In this document: positions 9,393 to 17,655 of the stretch, piece after piece
Layout of the letters: each line of letters begins with the position of its first letter
Position numbering within the stretch: the first letter of the stretch is position 1
Assembly (NCBI GenBank): GCA_963832355.1
Contig: CAWHTX010000019.1
Location: forward strand, 1-64,000
Direction of reading: 5' to 3'
DNA from: DATFVA01 sp963832355
Lineage (GTDB): Bacteria > Bacteroidota > Ignavibacteria > Ignavibacteriales > Ignavibacteriaceae
DNA length: 64,000 nt
Made by a program: the position numbers and the translations under genes
The notes under the pieces: generated by a model
The model's input: only the letters and a program-made list of their open reading frames with translations
What the model was told of the DNA's origin: nothing
The model's database searches: none

Positions 9393-10536
9393 TTGTTTGA
9401 AGGAACACTGATCAGCGCTGATAACCACTGGGCCCTATGGGCAATTCTTTTCATCATCGCCGCATTCAGTCTTTGGGCTGAGAAGTCAAAGATCGGCTCC
9501 AAACTCTCAGCTGTGGTAATAGCGATCATAGCGGCATTTATCCTTTCAAATCTTTCAATTATTCCCACAGAAGCTCCGGCATACGATATGGTATGGTCGT
9601 ACCTTGTTCCGCTTGCAATTCCTCTGCTGCTTTTCAGAGCAAACCTGAGGAGGATCATTAAAGAAGCGGGACCAACATTGATCGCATTCTTTTTTGGTGC
9701 GATCGGAACTATTATAGGCACCTTCATTTCCTTCTCAATTTTCTCGCTTGGCCCCGAGGGATGGAAGCTGGCCGGAATCTTCTGCGCTACTTATGTTGGA
9801 GGTTCGATGAATTACGTTGCTACGGCAGCAGCCCTGCAGCTTAATGCAGGAGATCTTCTGACAGCAGGAGTTGCAGCCGACAACCTTGTAATGGCAGCCT
9901 ACTTCATCGTACTTTTTGCACTCCCATCTGCGGCAATCCTCAAAAGAATGTACGCAACTGAACATGATGCGAAAGCCGAATTAATTGAAGATGATATCCA
10001 TACGGAGGAGCAAAAAAGACCCGATCTGTCTAATATGGCAAAAGCACTTGCGCTGGGATTCAGCATTTGTGCGGTAGGATTCGGTACTATCGGATCTTAT
10101 CAATATTCAGGGAAGCGGAATCCTAATAATAACAGCGATAGTGGTCATCGTAGCAACTATATTCCCAAAACAGGTAGGAACTATAGAAGGTGCTGATCAG
10201 ATCGGTGCCCTCCTGATGCAGGTGTTCTTCGTGGTGATCGGTGCCAGTGCAAACCTGTACGTTGTGCTCAGGGTTGGTCCTATTTTATTTTTCTTTGCTG
10301 CAGTAATACTTCTGGTACATTTAATATTCATATTGACCGCCGGAAAACTGTTTAAGCTCGACCTCGCAGAGATCGTTATCGCATCGAATGCAAATATGGG
10401 GGGACCCACAACAGCGGCAGCAATGGCCGTTGCGCGTAAGTGGAAAGACCTGGTAATTCCAGCAGTGCTTTGCGGAACTCTTGGTTATGCAATAGCAACT
10501 TTTATAGGAGTAGCAATCGGCAACTTTCTTAAGTAG
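9393..10536 (+). pseudogene. DUF819 family membrane protein (YjcL-like), frameshifted
   Basis: Two overlapping pieces make one DUF819 permease-like protein of about 380 residues. The first piece runs in one frame to about 10090 (GGSMNYVATAAALQL, DNLVMAAYF). The second continues one frame over from about 10090 to 10536 (GILIITAIVVIVATIFPKQ, then SNANMGGPTTAAAMA). In the first frame, sequence past about 10090 turns unlike the family (GKRNPNNNSDSG) and stops at 10196. A one-base gain or two-base loss near 10080-10105 explains this. The likely start is TTG 9393, with AGGAGG at 9382-9387; an upstream TTG at 9378 is in frame. The role is unknown; the family is a predicted multi-pass transporter. 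It is a broken gene or an assembly indel. Confidence 0.75.
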
Positions 10537-10543
10537 GATTTAA

Positions 10544-10617
10544 CACCCGGTTTTATTGCACGCAGCTTCAGCCGGGTGGAAAGAATATAACTCAAACATC
10601 CCCGGGTTTTAACCCGG
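10544..10617. repeat. Intergenic inverted repeats sharing a CCCGG core
   Basis: CACCCGG (10544-10550) faces CCGGGTG (10572-10578), and CCGGGTT/AACCCGG (10602-10617) forms a second tight hairpin. They fill the gap between the DUF819 gene and the YciI gene. They may act as a terminator or small mobile-repeat remnant, but no T-run follows. Confidence 0.4.
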
Positions 10618-10634
10618 TAAATACCGGATATTTT

Positions 10635-10928
10635 ATGAAACATTTTATAATCATTATTCATTACATAGAATCAGTTGAAAAAGTTAATGAGATCCGCCCG
10701 CGTCACCGGGAATTCCTTGAAAAAGGATACAAGGACGGAATTGTGCTGTATTCCGGTCCCCAGGTTCCGAGGACAGGAGGACTCATAGCCGCACGCGGTA
10801 AATCAGCCGAAGAGGTTAAAACTTTCTTCAGCAATGACCCTTACCAGAAAGAAAAAGCAGCTGAGTACCAGTTTATTGAATTCGAACCTGTGCACTACCA
10901 GGATTTTCTTAAGAATTGGGTGGGATAG
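10635..10928 (+). CDS. YciI family protein
   Basis: 97 residues matching the YciI/YCII fold: N-terminal beta strand KHFIIIIHYI, the RPRHREFLEKGYKDG helix with conserved His, a GGLIAARG segment, then the DPYQKEKAAEYQFIEFEPV block near the C-terminus. The family is a ferredoxin-like fold with a His/Asp pair. A few members are dehalogenase- or isomerase-like, most have no known reaction. It stands alone between an inverted-repeat gap and the PspC gene, so context gives no function. Confidence 0.8.
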   Translation: MKHFIIIIHYIESVEKVNEIRPRHREFLEKGYKDGIVLYSGPQVPRTGGLIAARGKSAEEVKTFFSNDPYQKEKAAEYQFIEFEPVHYQDFLKNWVG

Positions 10929-11135
10929 ACAAAGAAAGTTGACAATTATAGGTCAGGATGGTCATTTGATTTTCAATAAATATATGATCTTCTAATCATC
11001 TTCCTCCCCTAGGATTGTCCTTTTTTCCAAAAAATAAATATGCCGATTAGACAGTGCTTATTAAAACTGATCATCACACCTGTTAACATCAGATTTTTCA
11101 TTTTATTATTTTTGAGTAAATAAAACGGAAAATTT

Positions 11136-11324
11136 ATGGCTCTTAAAAGATCCTACAATAAGATGATTGGCGGTGTTTGTGCCGGTATCGCCGAATGGCT
11201 GGGATGGGATCCTACAGTTGTACGGGTAGGTTATGTGTTATTATCTGTACTTAGTGCGGCATTCCCGGGTATTCTCGTGTATATAATTTTATATTTTGTG
11301 ATGCCCCCGCCGGATGCTCCCTAG
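11136..11324 (+). CDS. PspC domain membrane protein
   Basis: 62 residues, essentially one PspC domain: LKRSYNKMIGGVCAGIAEWL then a second hydrophobic helix (VRVGYVLLSVLSAAFPGILVY) ending IILYFVMPPP. Full PspC of E. coli is longer; single-domain versions are common in Bacteroidota and are thought to sit in the inner membrane and take part in envelope stress responses. The next gene starts 13 bases after its stop, so the two may be co-transcribed. Confidence 0.85.
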   Translation: MALKRSYNKMIGGVCAGIAEWLGWDPTVVRVGYVLLSVLSAAFPGILVYIILYFVMPPPDAP

Positions 11325-11337
11325 ACAAGGAGGATAT

Positions 11338-12468
11338 ATGAAAGGCTTTTACCTGAATAAGACATTTTTGGTAATATTACTTCTTCCATTCCTGATACTG
11401 GCAGTTTTCTGTAATTCGAAGGATGATCTGCTATCGGGAAATCAGGGTGATATAAAGCTCCCGCCCGGATTTAAGATCGATGTTTATGCAGTTGTTCCCG
11501 GTGCAAGGTCGATGGCAATGAGTGAATCAGGTGTTCTGTTCGTCGGAACCCGGGGGAAAGGGAAAGTATACGCTGTTGTAGATACTAATAATGATAAAAA
11601 GGCTGATAGAGTTATAACAATAGCAAATGGACTGGATACACCAAACGGGGTGGCACTGCATAATGGAGATCTTTATGTTGCCGAAATCAGCCGCATAATT
11701 AAATTCCCCGATATAGAAAATCATCTTGATGATCCTCCCTCCCCTATTGTAGTAAACGACAATTTCCCGACGGCAAGACACCATGGATGGAAGTTCATTA
11801 AATTTGGTCCTGACGGAAAACTGTATGTTCCTGTCGGTGCACCCTGCAACATCTGTAAAAGTGAAGATGAGCGCTTTGCTTCGATAATGAGGATGAATCC
11901 TGACGGCAGTGATCTTGAAGTTTACGAACATGGTATAAGGAATACGGTTGGGTTCGACTGGTCGCCTTTTGATAGTGTCCTCTGGTTTACCGATAACGGA
12001 AGGGATATGCTGGGCGATAATGTGCCCCCGGATGAACTGAACAGGGCGCCTGAGAAAGGGATGAACTTCGGATATCCTTATATGCATGGGCAGGATATCC
12101 GGGACCCTGAGTATGGACAGGGAGTGGATCTTTCTCAGTTTACAAAACCTGTGATGGATCTGGGTCCTCATGTTGCAGCCCTGGGAATGGAATTCTACAC
12201 CGGGAACATGTTTCCCCCAAAGTATAAGAACTCGATCTTCATTGCCGAGCATGGTTCGTGGAACCGCAGTAAAAAGATCGGCTATCGTGTAATGTTCGTT
12301 AAGCTGGATGGAAATGATCCGGTAAGCAAAGAACCATTTGCAGAGGGTTGGCTCCAGGGTGAATCTGTATCGGGAAGGCCTGTAGACGTGGAACAGATGA
12401 ATGACGGATCACTGCTTGTAAGTGATGACTATGCGGGAATGATTTACAGGATAAGCTATAATAAGTAA
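11338..12468 (+). CDS. Sorbosone/glucose dehydrogenase-like beta-propeller lipoprotein
   Basis: 376 residues from the ATG at 11338, chosen because AAGGAGGATAT directly precedes it; an upstream in-frame start at 11314 would overlap the PspC gene. The N-terminus has a hydrophobic signal with a possible relaxed lipobox at AVFC. The body is a soluble PQQ-type sugar dehydrogenase propeller: GARSMAMSESGVLFVGTRG, GLDTPNGVALHNGDLYVAE, HHGWKFIKFGPDGKLYV, GIRNTVGFDW and IFIAEHGSWNRS. Expected to be periplasmic. Whether PQQ is used is unknown, since no pqq genes are in the window. It ends eight bases before the convergent M6 gene. Confidence 0.8.
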   Translation: MKGFYLNKTFLVILLLPFLILAVFCNSKDDLLSGNQGDIKLPPGFKIDVYAVVPGARSMAMSESGVLFVGTRGKGKVYAVVDTNNDKKADRVITIANGLDTPNGVALHNGDLYVAEISRIIKFPDIENHLDDPPSPIVVNDNFPTARHHGWKFIKFGPDGKLYVPVGAPCNICKSEDERFASIMRMNPDGSDLEVYEHGIRNTVGFDWSPFDSVLWFTDNGRDMLGDNVPPDELNRAPEKGMNFGYPYMHGQDIRDPEYGQGVDLSQFTKPVMDLGPHVAALGMEFYTGNMFPPKYKNSIFIAEHGSWNRSKKIGYRVMFVKLDGNDPVSKEPFAEGWLQGESVSGRPVDVEQMNDGSLLVSDDYAGMIYRISYNK

Positions 12469-12476
12469 AAAGCGAT

Positions 12477-14052
12477 TTAATCTTTTCCTTTTTTTCCTTT
12501 GACCTTTTTACTCCTTCCTTCCTCAGGATACGTATGCATATAAATATTCAAATGGTATACCCCGTCTTTCACATCTTTAATTTCAAACGCAAAACCTGTG
12601 GGCCGTCGGTATTTATCCTGTGAATCAGGATTTGTATAAGGAGAAAAGACAGTTTTATAGCCGGGACGAAAAGCATCCCTGCCGTCTCCCGCCCGTAACG
12701 GATCCTGTACCGGCTTACCCGTCAATGTATCCGGGTAATAAATAATTTCATTTGCAGGATAATTTTTCCCTTCGATAGGTATAAGGAATGAACTGAAGGT
12801 CATGGTACCCGGTTTCCTTATTCTCATCCAGGCGATTGTAGACAGGGAGTCCTTTCGGGAACCAGTCGGGATATATGTAACTCTTCACCTCCCAGTTAAA
12901 TCTTCCGTCGGCCGGGATCATCTGCATAAAAGTTGCAGCACCTGCAGCCGCATCCTGACGCATAACATATATTCCCTTTTCACTTTTAACTTTTGAACTG
13001 TTATCCCAGCGTGATATTCTCTGATGATTCTCCAGGTAAAAGTACTGAGATGATGCCGAATCAATTTCAATTCTTATTGCGTCGCCGGTGGTAATAAAAT
13101 CATCGAGAAGGATGTCCTTTAAAGTGATCGTATCATTTTTTATCGTCCGAATATTTATCCAGCCAAGCCTGTTCCTCTCATAAGAATTGATCATAAAAGA
13201 TCTTACTTCATAGCCGGAAAGCATTGCCCAGAATCCCCGGCCATTATGGTACTGGTTGCCGCCGATAAGGAAATGAGCGAACTCGTGTATTGAAAAGCGG
13301 AAAGGATCCTTGTAAAAGATGTCCCGGAGTGTTGCCCCTCTATACACAAAGCGGGATGAATCATCAACAGGGACATTGCCGGTGTTAAGTGAGCCGAACC
13401 ATCCTGAACCGAAGATCCGATTATATAGTGTCGATATTGAATCGGGGTAATCCATTATAAAATTTCTGTAGATTATAAAAACTACATCTACCCTGCCGTC
13501 GGCTGAATCTTCAAATTCGTAGTTCCTGGTTTTGTGAATATTATCGAAGCGGGCAAAGTCCATCCTTTTATCCAGTGTTCCGATGATTTCCTTGTTTATC
13601 TTACCGTAATTTTTTTTGTTATTGAAATACCATTCCCTGCTGTGTGGAGCGGTAACCGTGTCGCATTCTCCTGTGAATTTTAATTTATTAAATGACATCT
13701 GGTTAAAATAATCGGTCATTGATCCGGGAGTAGGATTATCTGTCCAAACCGAATCTACCCATGTATGGTTTGTCATTCGTAAAGGAGCCCCGCCTGCGGG
13801 CCACCTTTTATCTCCAGGCAGGAAGTTATCGTCGGGAAACTGAGCAAAGATAAAGAGCGCATGAATACTACCGATTGACGGCAGATCCCGCCCACCGGGC
13901 TGGTCTTTGGATACGGGGCGTACACGTTCCGCCATCTGTTTTGTCTTCCCGGTATTATTTAAATTTTGCGGAAATGTTACTCCTGCCAGGAGGAAAACGA
14001 GGAACGCAGCAGCCCGATATTTTGTTATGACTTTCATATGGAAGCTTCTCAT
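12477..14052 (-). pseudogene. M6-type secreted metalloprotease, frameshifted near its C-terminus
   Basis: The upstream frame (stop at 12748) encodes a signal peptide (ending GVTFPQN), an immune inhibitor A/M6-like catalytic domain with zinc motif HEFAHFLIGG near residue 256, and an ENHQR strand, then drifts into YNRLDENKETGYHD. The other frame, readable from about 12870 down to 12477, continues naturally with SRKDSLSTIAWMRIRKPG, NEIIYYPD and a basic tail KKVKGKKGKD. One indel between about 12845 and 12875 would join them into about 525 residues. The start could be 14052 or the Met at 14037; neither has a strong ribosome site. It is a real lesion or an assembly error; the active site is intact. 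Confidence 0.7.
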
Positions 14053-14117
14053 GCTGAAGTTTAAGTGAACTTTTCCTAAGTTTCAAATGAGCTTTTACTA
14101 AAAAAAGGTATTTCGCA

Positions 14118-15440
14118 TTGGATAATCTGCTTGCAGCCCGTTTAACGATGTCTATAACGCTGGGGTTCCATATTATATTTGCCTGCATTGGAATGACGAT
14201 GCCTTTCCTGATGGTTATCTCTCACTGGATCTGGATCAGAAAGAAAAACAAAATTTATCTTGACCTTACTAAAACCTGGTCAAAAGGCGTAGCTATCTTC
14301 TTTGCCATTGGCGCAGTATCCGGAACTGCATTGTCATTTGAACTGGGACTCCTTTGGCCTGGATTTATGAAGCACGCGGGTCCTATCATTGGTATGCCCT
14401 TCAGCTGGGAAGGAACAGCCTTCTTCATTGAAGCAATCTGCATAGGACTTTTCCTTTACGGCTGGAACCGGCTCAATCCTTACGTGCACTGGGCTTCGGG
14501 ATTGCTGGTAGGTGTATCAGGTGTTCTTTCCGGAATTTTCGTCGTTACAGCGAATGCCTGGATGAATGCACCGGCAGGATTCGACTGGGTGAACGGGCAG
14601 GCTTTTAACATACGTCCTTTCGAAGCAATGTTTAATCCTGCCTGGGTAAGCGAAACGCTTCATATGACAATTGCTGCTTTTGAAGCCACTGCTTTCGGTG
14701 TTGCAGGGATTCATGCCATCCTTCTGTTAAGAAAACACAATTACGAGATCCATAAGAAAGCGATTATTATCGCATTAAGTTTCGGAAGCATCTTTGCTTT
14801 GCTTCAGCCGATCAGCGGCGATCACAGTGCGAAGGATGTGGCCGGCCGTCAACCGGAAAAGCTGGCCGCCATGGAAGGTCTGTTTCACACCGAACAGAGC
14901 GCGGGTTTAACAATCGGCGGAATACCAGATATGCAGAATCAGGAAATGCACCTTGGAGTAAAAGTACCTGGACTCTTAAGCTTTCTTGCATATGGTGATT
15001 TTAATGCAGAAGTAAAAGGACTTAATGACTTCCCGCGCGAAAACTGGCCGCCGGTGGTGCCGGTTCATTTAGCCTTTCAGCTGATGGTGGCGTGCGGATT
15101 TTTCCTTGCTGCCGTGGGAGTAATTTTCTGGCTTCTGAGATGGAAATGGAAAGATTACCTGTTCGATAAAAAATTCCTCTTGCTGACTGCAGTTTCAACT
15201 CCTCTTGGATTCCTCGCGGTTGAAGCAGGATGGACGGTTACCGAAGTTGGCCGTCAGCCATGGATCATATACAATATAATGAAGACCGCAGATGCAGTTA
15301 CACCGGTGCCGGGACAGGTAGTTCATCTATCTGTATTTGTTATTATTTATTTTATACTGACCATTGTTGCGGTCTGGCTGATGAAACGACAGGTCAGGGC
15401 ACTGCACGCATCACAAACACCCGAAAATACAGGAAACTAA
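14118..15440 (+). CDS. cydA: Cytochrome bd ubiquinol oxidase subunit I
   Basis: 440 residues from a TTG start with AAAAGG nine bases upstream. Heme-ligand His is in LGFHIIFACIGM near residue 18, the quinol-site segment GDHSAKDVAGRQPEKLAAME is present, and the signature GRQPWIIYNIMKT is near 377. About nine membrane helices. The protein is short compared with the E. coli subunit (522), consistent with the short Q-loop form. Together with CydB it oxidises quinol and reduces oxygen to water with high oxygen affinity, so this organism can respire or scavenge oxygen at low levels. The stop is directly followed by the cydB ATG. Confidence 0.93.
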   Translation: MDNLLAARLTMSITLGFHIIFACIGMTMPFLMVISHWIWIRKKNKIYLDLTKTWSKGVAIFFAIGAVSGTALSFELGLLWPGFMKHAGPIIGMPFSWEGTAFFIEAICIGLFLYGWNRLNPYVHWASGLLVGVSGVLSGIFVVTANAWMNAPAGFDWVNGQAFNIRPFEAMFNPAWVSETLHMTIAAFEATAFGVAGIHAILLLRKHNYEIHKKAIIIALSFGSIFALLQPISGDHSAKDVAGRQPEKLAAMEGLFHTEQSAGLTIGGIPDMQNQEMHLGVKVPGLLSFLAYGDFNAEVKGLNDFPRENWPPVVPVHLAFQLMVACGFFLAAVGVIFWLLRWKWKDYLFDKKFLLLTAVSTPLGFLAVEAGWTVTEVGRQPWIIYNIMKTADAVTPVPGQVVHLSVFVIIYFILTIVAVWLMKRQVRALHASQTPENTGN

Positions 15441-16439
15441 ATGCTGTACGTTGTAATAATATTCTTGTTGGTTGCGGTTTATTTATACTGCCTGCTGGGC
15501 GGGGCGGATTTCGGTGCGGGTATAATTGAGCTGTTTGCGGGTTCGAATAAAGATAAAATCAAGAACCTCGTCAGCAATGCTATGGGTCCTATCTGGGAAG
15601 CCAACCACATGTGGGTTATTATTACTGTTGTGATCCTTTTTATGGGTTTCCCCACTATTTATACCCAGGTCTCCATTTCGCTTTATATTCCTTTAATCGT
15701 TCTGCTGATTGGTGTTGTACTTCGAGGTACTGCCTTCACCTTCAGACATTATGATGCTGTTCAGGACGGTTCACAGGAAGTTTATTCACGCATCTTCGCT
15801 GTTTCCAGCCTGCTTGTGAGTTTCTTTTTTGGTTTGATAATCGGGGCGCTGGTATCAGGAAAGATAACTACTGTGCCCTCGAACTTTTTTGAGGGATACC
15901 TTCATCCATGGATAAATCTGTTCAGTATATCTACAGGAATTTTTGTCTGCAGTCTTTTTGTCTTTATTGCTTCTGTCTACCTGATAAGTGAAACTACAGA
16001 AAAAGAATTAAGGGAATTGATAATCAGCAAGACGAAGCTGGCTACACTGGTGATGGTGTTGAGCGGTGCGATGGTGTTTATATTTTCTTACGTCGAAGGT
16101 GTTGATTTCGCTGACAGATTTCTCAGCCATCCTGTGAGTATTATAATAATCGTGTTGGCAACACTGGCACTTCCGGTTTTATGGAACATCATTGGAAAAG
16201 GACTGATCTGGCCGTCGAGGATACTGGCTGGTGCGCAGTTATTTTTTATCCTCGCGGCATTTTACCTGATATATTTTCCTGAAATAGTGATAGTAAAAGG
16301 AGGCAGCAACATTACCCTGTTTAATGCAGCAGCTCCGGATGCAACATTAACACAGTTAGGCTGGGCGCTTATTGTTGGTTCGTTCTTAATATTCCCAACA
16401 CTTTTTTATTTATTTAAGGTATTTAAAGTCGGCAGATAA
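15441..16439 (+). CDS. cydB: Cytochrome bd ubiquinol oxidase subunit II
   Basis: 332 residues, eight or so membrane helices. The N-terminal YCLLGGADFGAGIIELFAG and the AMGPIWEANHMWVI segment are CydB hallmarks. The gene begins at the base after the cydA stop, so the two are translationally coupled. No CydX-like small gene follows; 23 bases later the convergent gldC gene ends. CydB structurally supports the di-heme site in CydA and the membrane complex. Confidence 0.93.
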   Translation: MLYVVIIFLLVAVYLYCLLGGADFGAGIIELFAGSNKDKIKNLVSNAMGPIWEANHMWVIITVVILFMGFPTIYTQVSISLYIPLIVLLIGVVLRGTAFTFRHYDAVQDGSQEVYSRIFAVSSLLVSFFFGLIIGALVSGKITTVPSNFFEGYLHPWINLFSISTGIFVCSLFVFIASVYLISETTEKELRELIISKTKLATLVMVLSGAMVFIFSYVEGVDFADRFLSHPVSIIIIVLATLALPVLWNIIGKGLIWPSRILAGAQLFFILAAFYLIYFPEIVIVKGGSNITLFNAAAPDATLTQLGWALIVGSFLIFPTLFYLFKVFKVGR

Positions 16440-16462
16440 AACCCTTCCATCATTCGCCGCAC

Positions 16463-16816
16463 TTATTCAGATTTCTTATTTACCTGTTTACTTAACTCCA
16501 GCTTATCAGCGAAATCAGCACTAAAGTTTTCAATCATTCCGGCCACTTCCTCATTTTTTGTAGCCCTTCGATAGGTATCTGCCATCTTAAGAAATGTCTG
16601 ATGAAAGTAGACATTCATATCTTCTACCATCATCTCTTTAGTCCATAGGTCGATTCCCATCGTGGCGTTTTCGTGCTTATCCCATAAGGAAAGCATCATC
16701 GACTTACTTTCTCTTCTGCCTTCAATGCCCGAATCGGAAGCGCTCCATTCAATTTTCACAGGAACCTTCTTCTCATCCAGTTCCACATATAATTTAATCT
16801 CGGAATTTTTACTCAT
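16463..16816 (-). CDS. gldC: Gliding motility protein GldC homologue
   Basis: 117 residues from ATG 16816 (AGGAT seven bases upstream); an upstream in-frame start would add MKHRTGYK without a ribosome site. The sequence follows GldC closely: SEIKLYVELDEKKVPVKIEW, an IEGRRESKSMMLSLWDKHE block, IDLWTKEMMVEDMNVYFHQT, and the ADTYRRATKNEE helix ending in ADKLELSK. GldC is a small cytoplasmic protein in the gliding/type IX secretion gene set of Bacteroidota, of unclear biochemical role. No other gld genes are adjacent. The sorting-domain proteins at 0.2-3.7 kb show that type IX secretion is used in this genome. Confidence 0.85.
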   Translation of the reverse strand: MSKNSEIKLYVELDEKKVPVKIEWSASDSGIEGRRESKSMMLSLWDKHENATMGIDLWTKEMMVEDMNVYFHQTFLKMADTYRRATKNEEVAGMIENFSADFADKLELSKQVNKKSE

Positions 16817-17060
16817 TTTATATCCTGTCCTATGTTTCAATTATTTTTTAATATTATTATAAAAATAAACATTTTATTCTATTGATTTAGAATGCAGCAG
16901 GGTAATAATTACTGGAATACTAAAGACGTATCGTCTTCCTTCTGGTTTTGCTTTTTCGGAAATGAAGATATAATTTAGATTATATTGGATGTAATGGTTT
17001 TAATTTTTCGCAGTTCTGCCTGAATGTGACAGGATAGATAACTGCAGAAAAAGAGGAGAT

Positions 17061-17600
17061 ATGATCAAGAAATTCAGTCCTTTAATATTCCTTATGCTTT
17101 TCGCCTTTGTTCCTAAGGTGAACGCTCAAATTTTCAGCATCGGCGGTTTTATAGGGGGAGGAACTGTTGGAGGATTCTCAGCATCTACCGGGGCTTATAC
17201 TTCCTCTCTCTTTGCAGAGTTAAGTACGCCTTTCTTCGGATTTAACACGAGATTAAGTTTTGTATATGGCCAGGATTTCAATTACCTCCTTCCCGGAAGT
17301 ACTAACAGATATTTCCCTTTCTTGAAGGCATATACATTGAAAGCAATTTTCACCCAGCCGCTGAGCGAACCTTATTACCTTGAGGAAGGCTTTGGTCCAG
17401 CCGTAATAGAAGACAGAACCTTCAGCAATGTAGATGAATGGAATTACGGAACGGCTTTCTCAATAGCTGCCGGAATGGATCTGAGGGAGTATAAAATAAC
17501 AGGTTTTAAAGTCGGAGCCGGAGTTGAGTACTCAATTACTTTCGGCAATACCTTCGCTAAATACATCTCGGTACATTTGCAGGGTCAGTACTATTTCTAA
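17061..17600 (+). CDS. Small outer-membrane beta-barrel protein
   Basis: 179 residues. The signal peptide ends VNAQ near 22. The rest alternates aromatic and small residues in strand-like stretches (FGFNTRLSFVYGQDF, GFKVGAGVEYSITFG) and ends in an aromatic-terminated strand (VHLQGQYYF), as in eight-stranded porin-like barrels. A GAGG ribosome site precedes the ATG. No specific family recognised. Confidence 0.65.
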   Translation: MIKKFSPLIFLMLFAFVPKVNAQIFSIGGFIGGGTVGGFSASTGAYTSSLFAELSTPFFGFNTRLSFVYGQDFNYLLPGSTNRYFPFLKAYTLKAIFTQPLSEPYYLEEGFGPAVIEDRTFSNVDEWNYGTAFSIAAGMDLREYKITGFKVGAGVEYSITFGNTFAKYISVHLQGQYYF

Positions 17601-17604
17601 AATA

Positions 17605-17631
17605 AAATGCCGGGCTGAACACCCGGCATTT
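17605..17631. terminator. Bidirectional hairpin between convergent genes
   Basis: AAATGCCGGG pairs perfectly with CCCGGCATTT (10 bp, 7-base loop). It lies between the convergent barrel gene and the S46 peptidase gene and could end transcripts from both sides, though T-runs are weak. Confidence 0.7.
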
Positions 17632-17655
17632 ACTTTGTGAAAAATACTCTAAGCT

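Noticed and set aside
11527..12252. 241-codon open frame antisense to the sorbosone-dehydrogenase-like gene
   Set aside because: The plus-strand protein has a clear propeller pattern and strong ribosome site; the antisense frame has neither.
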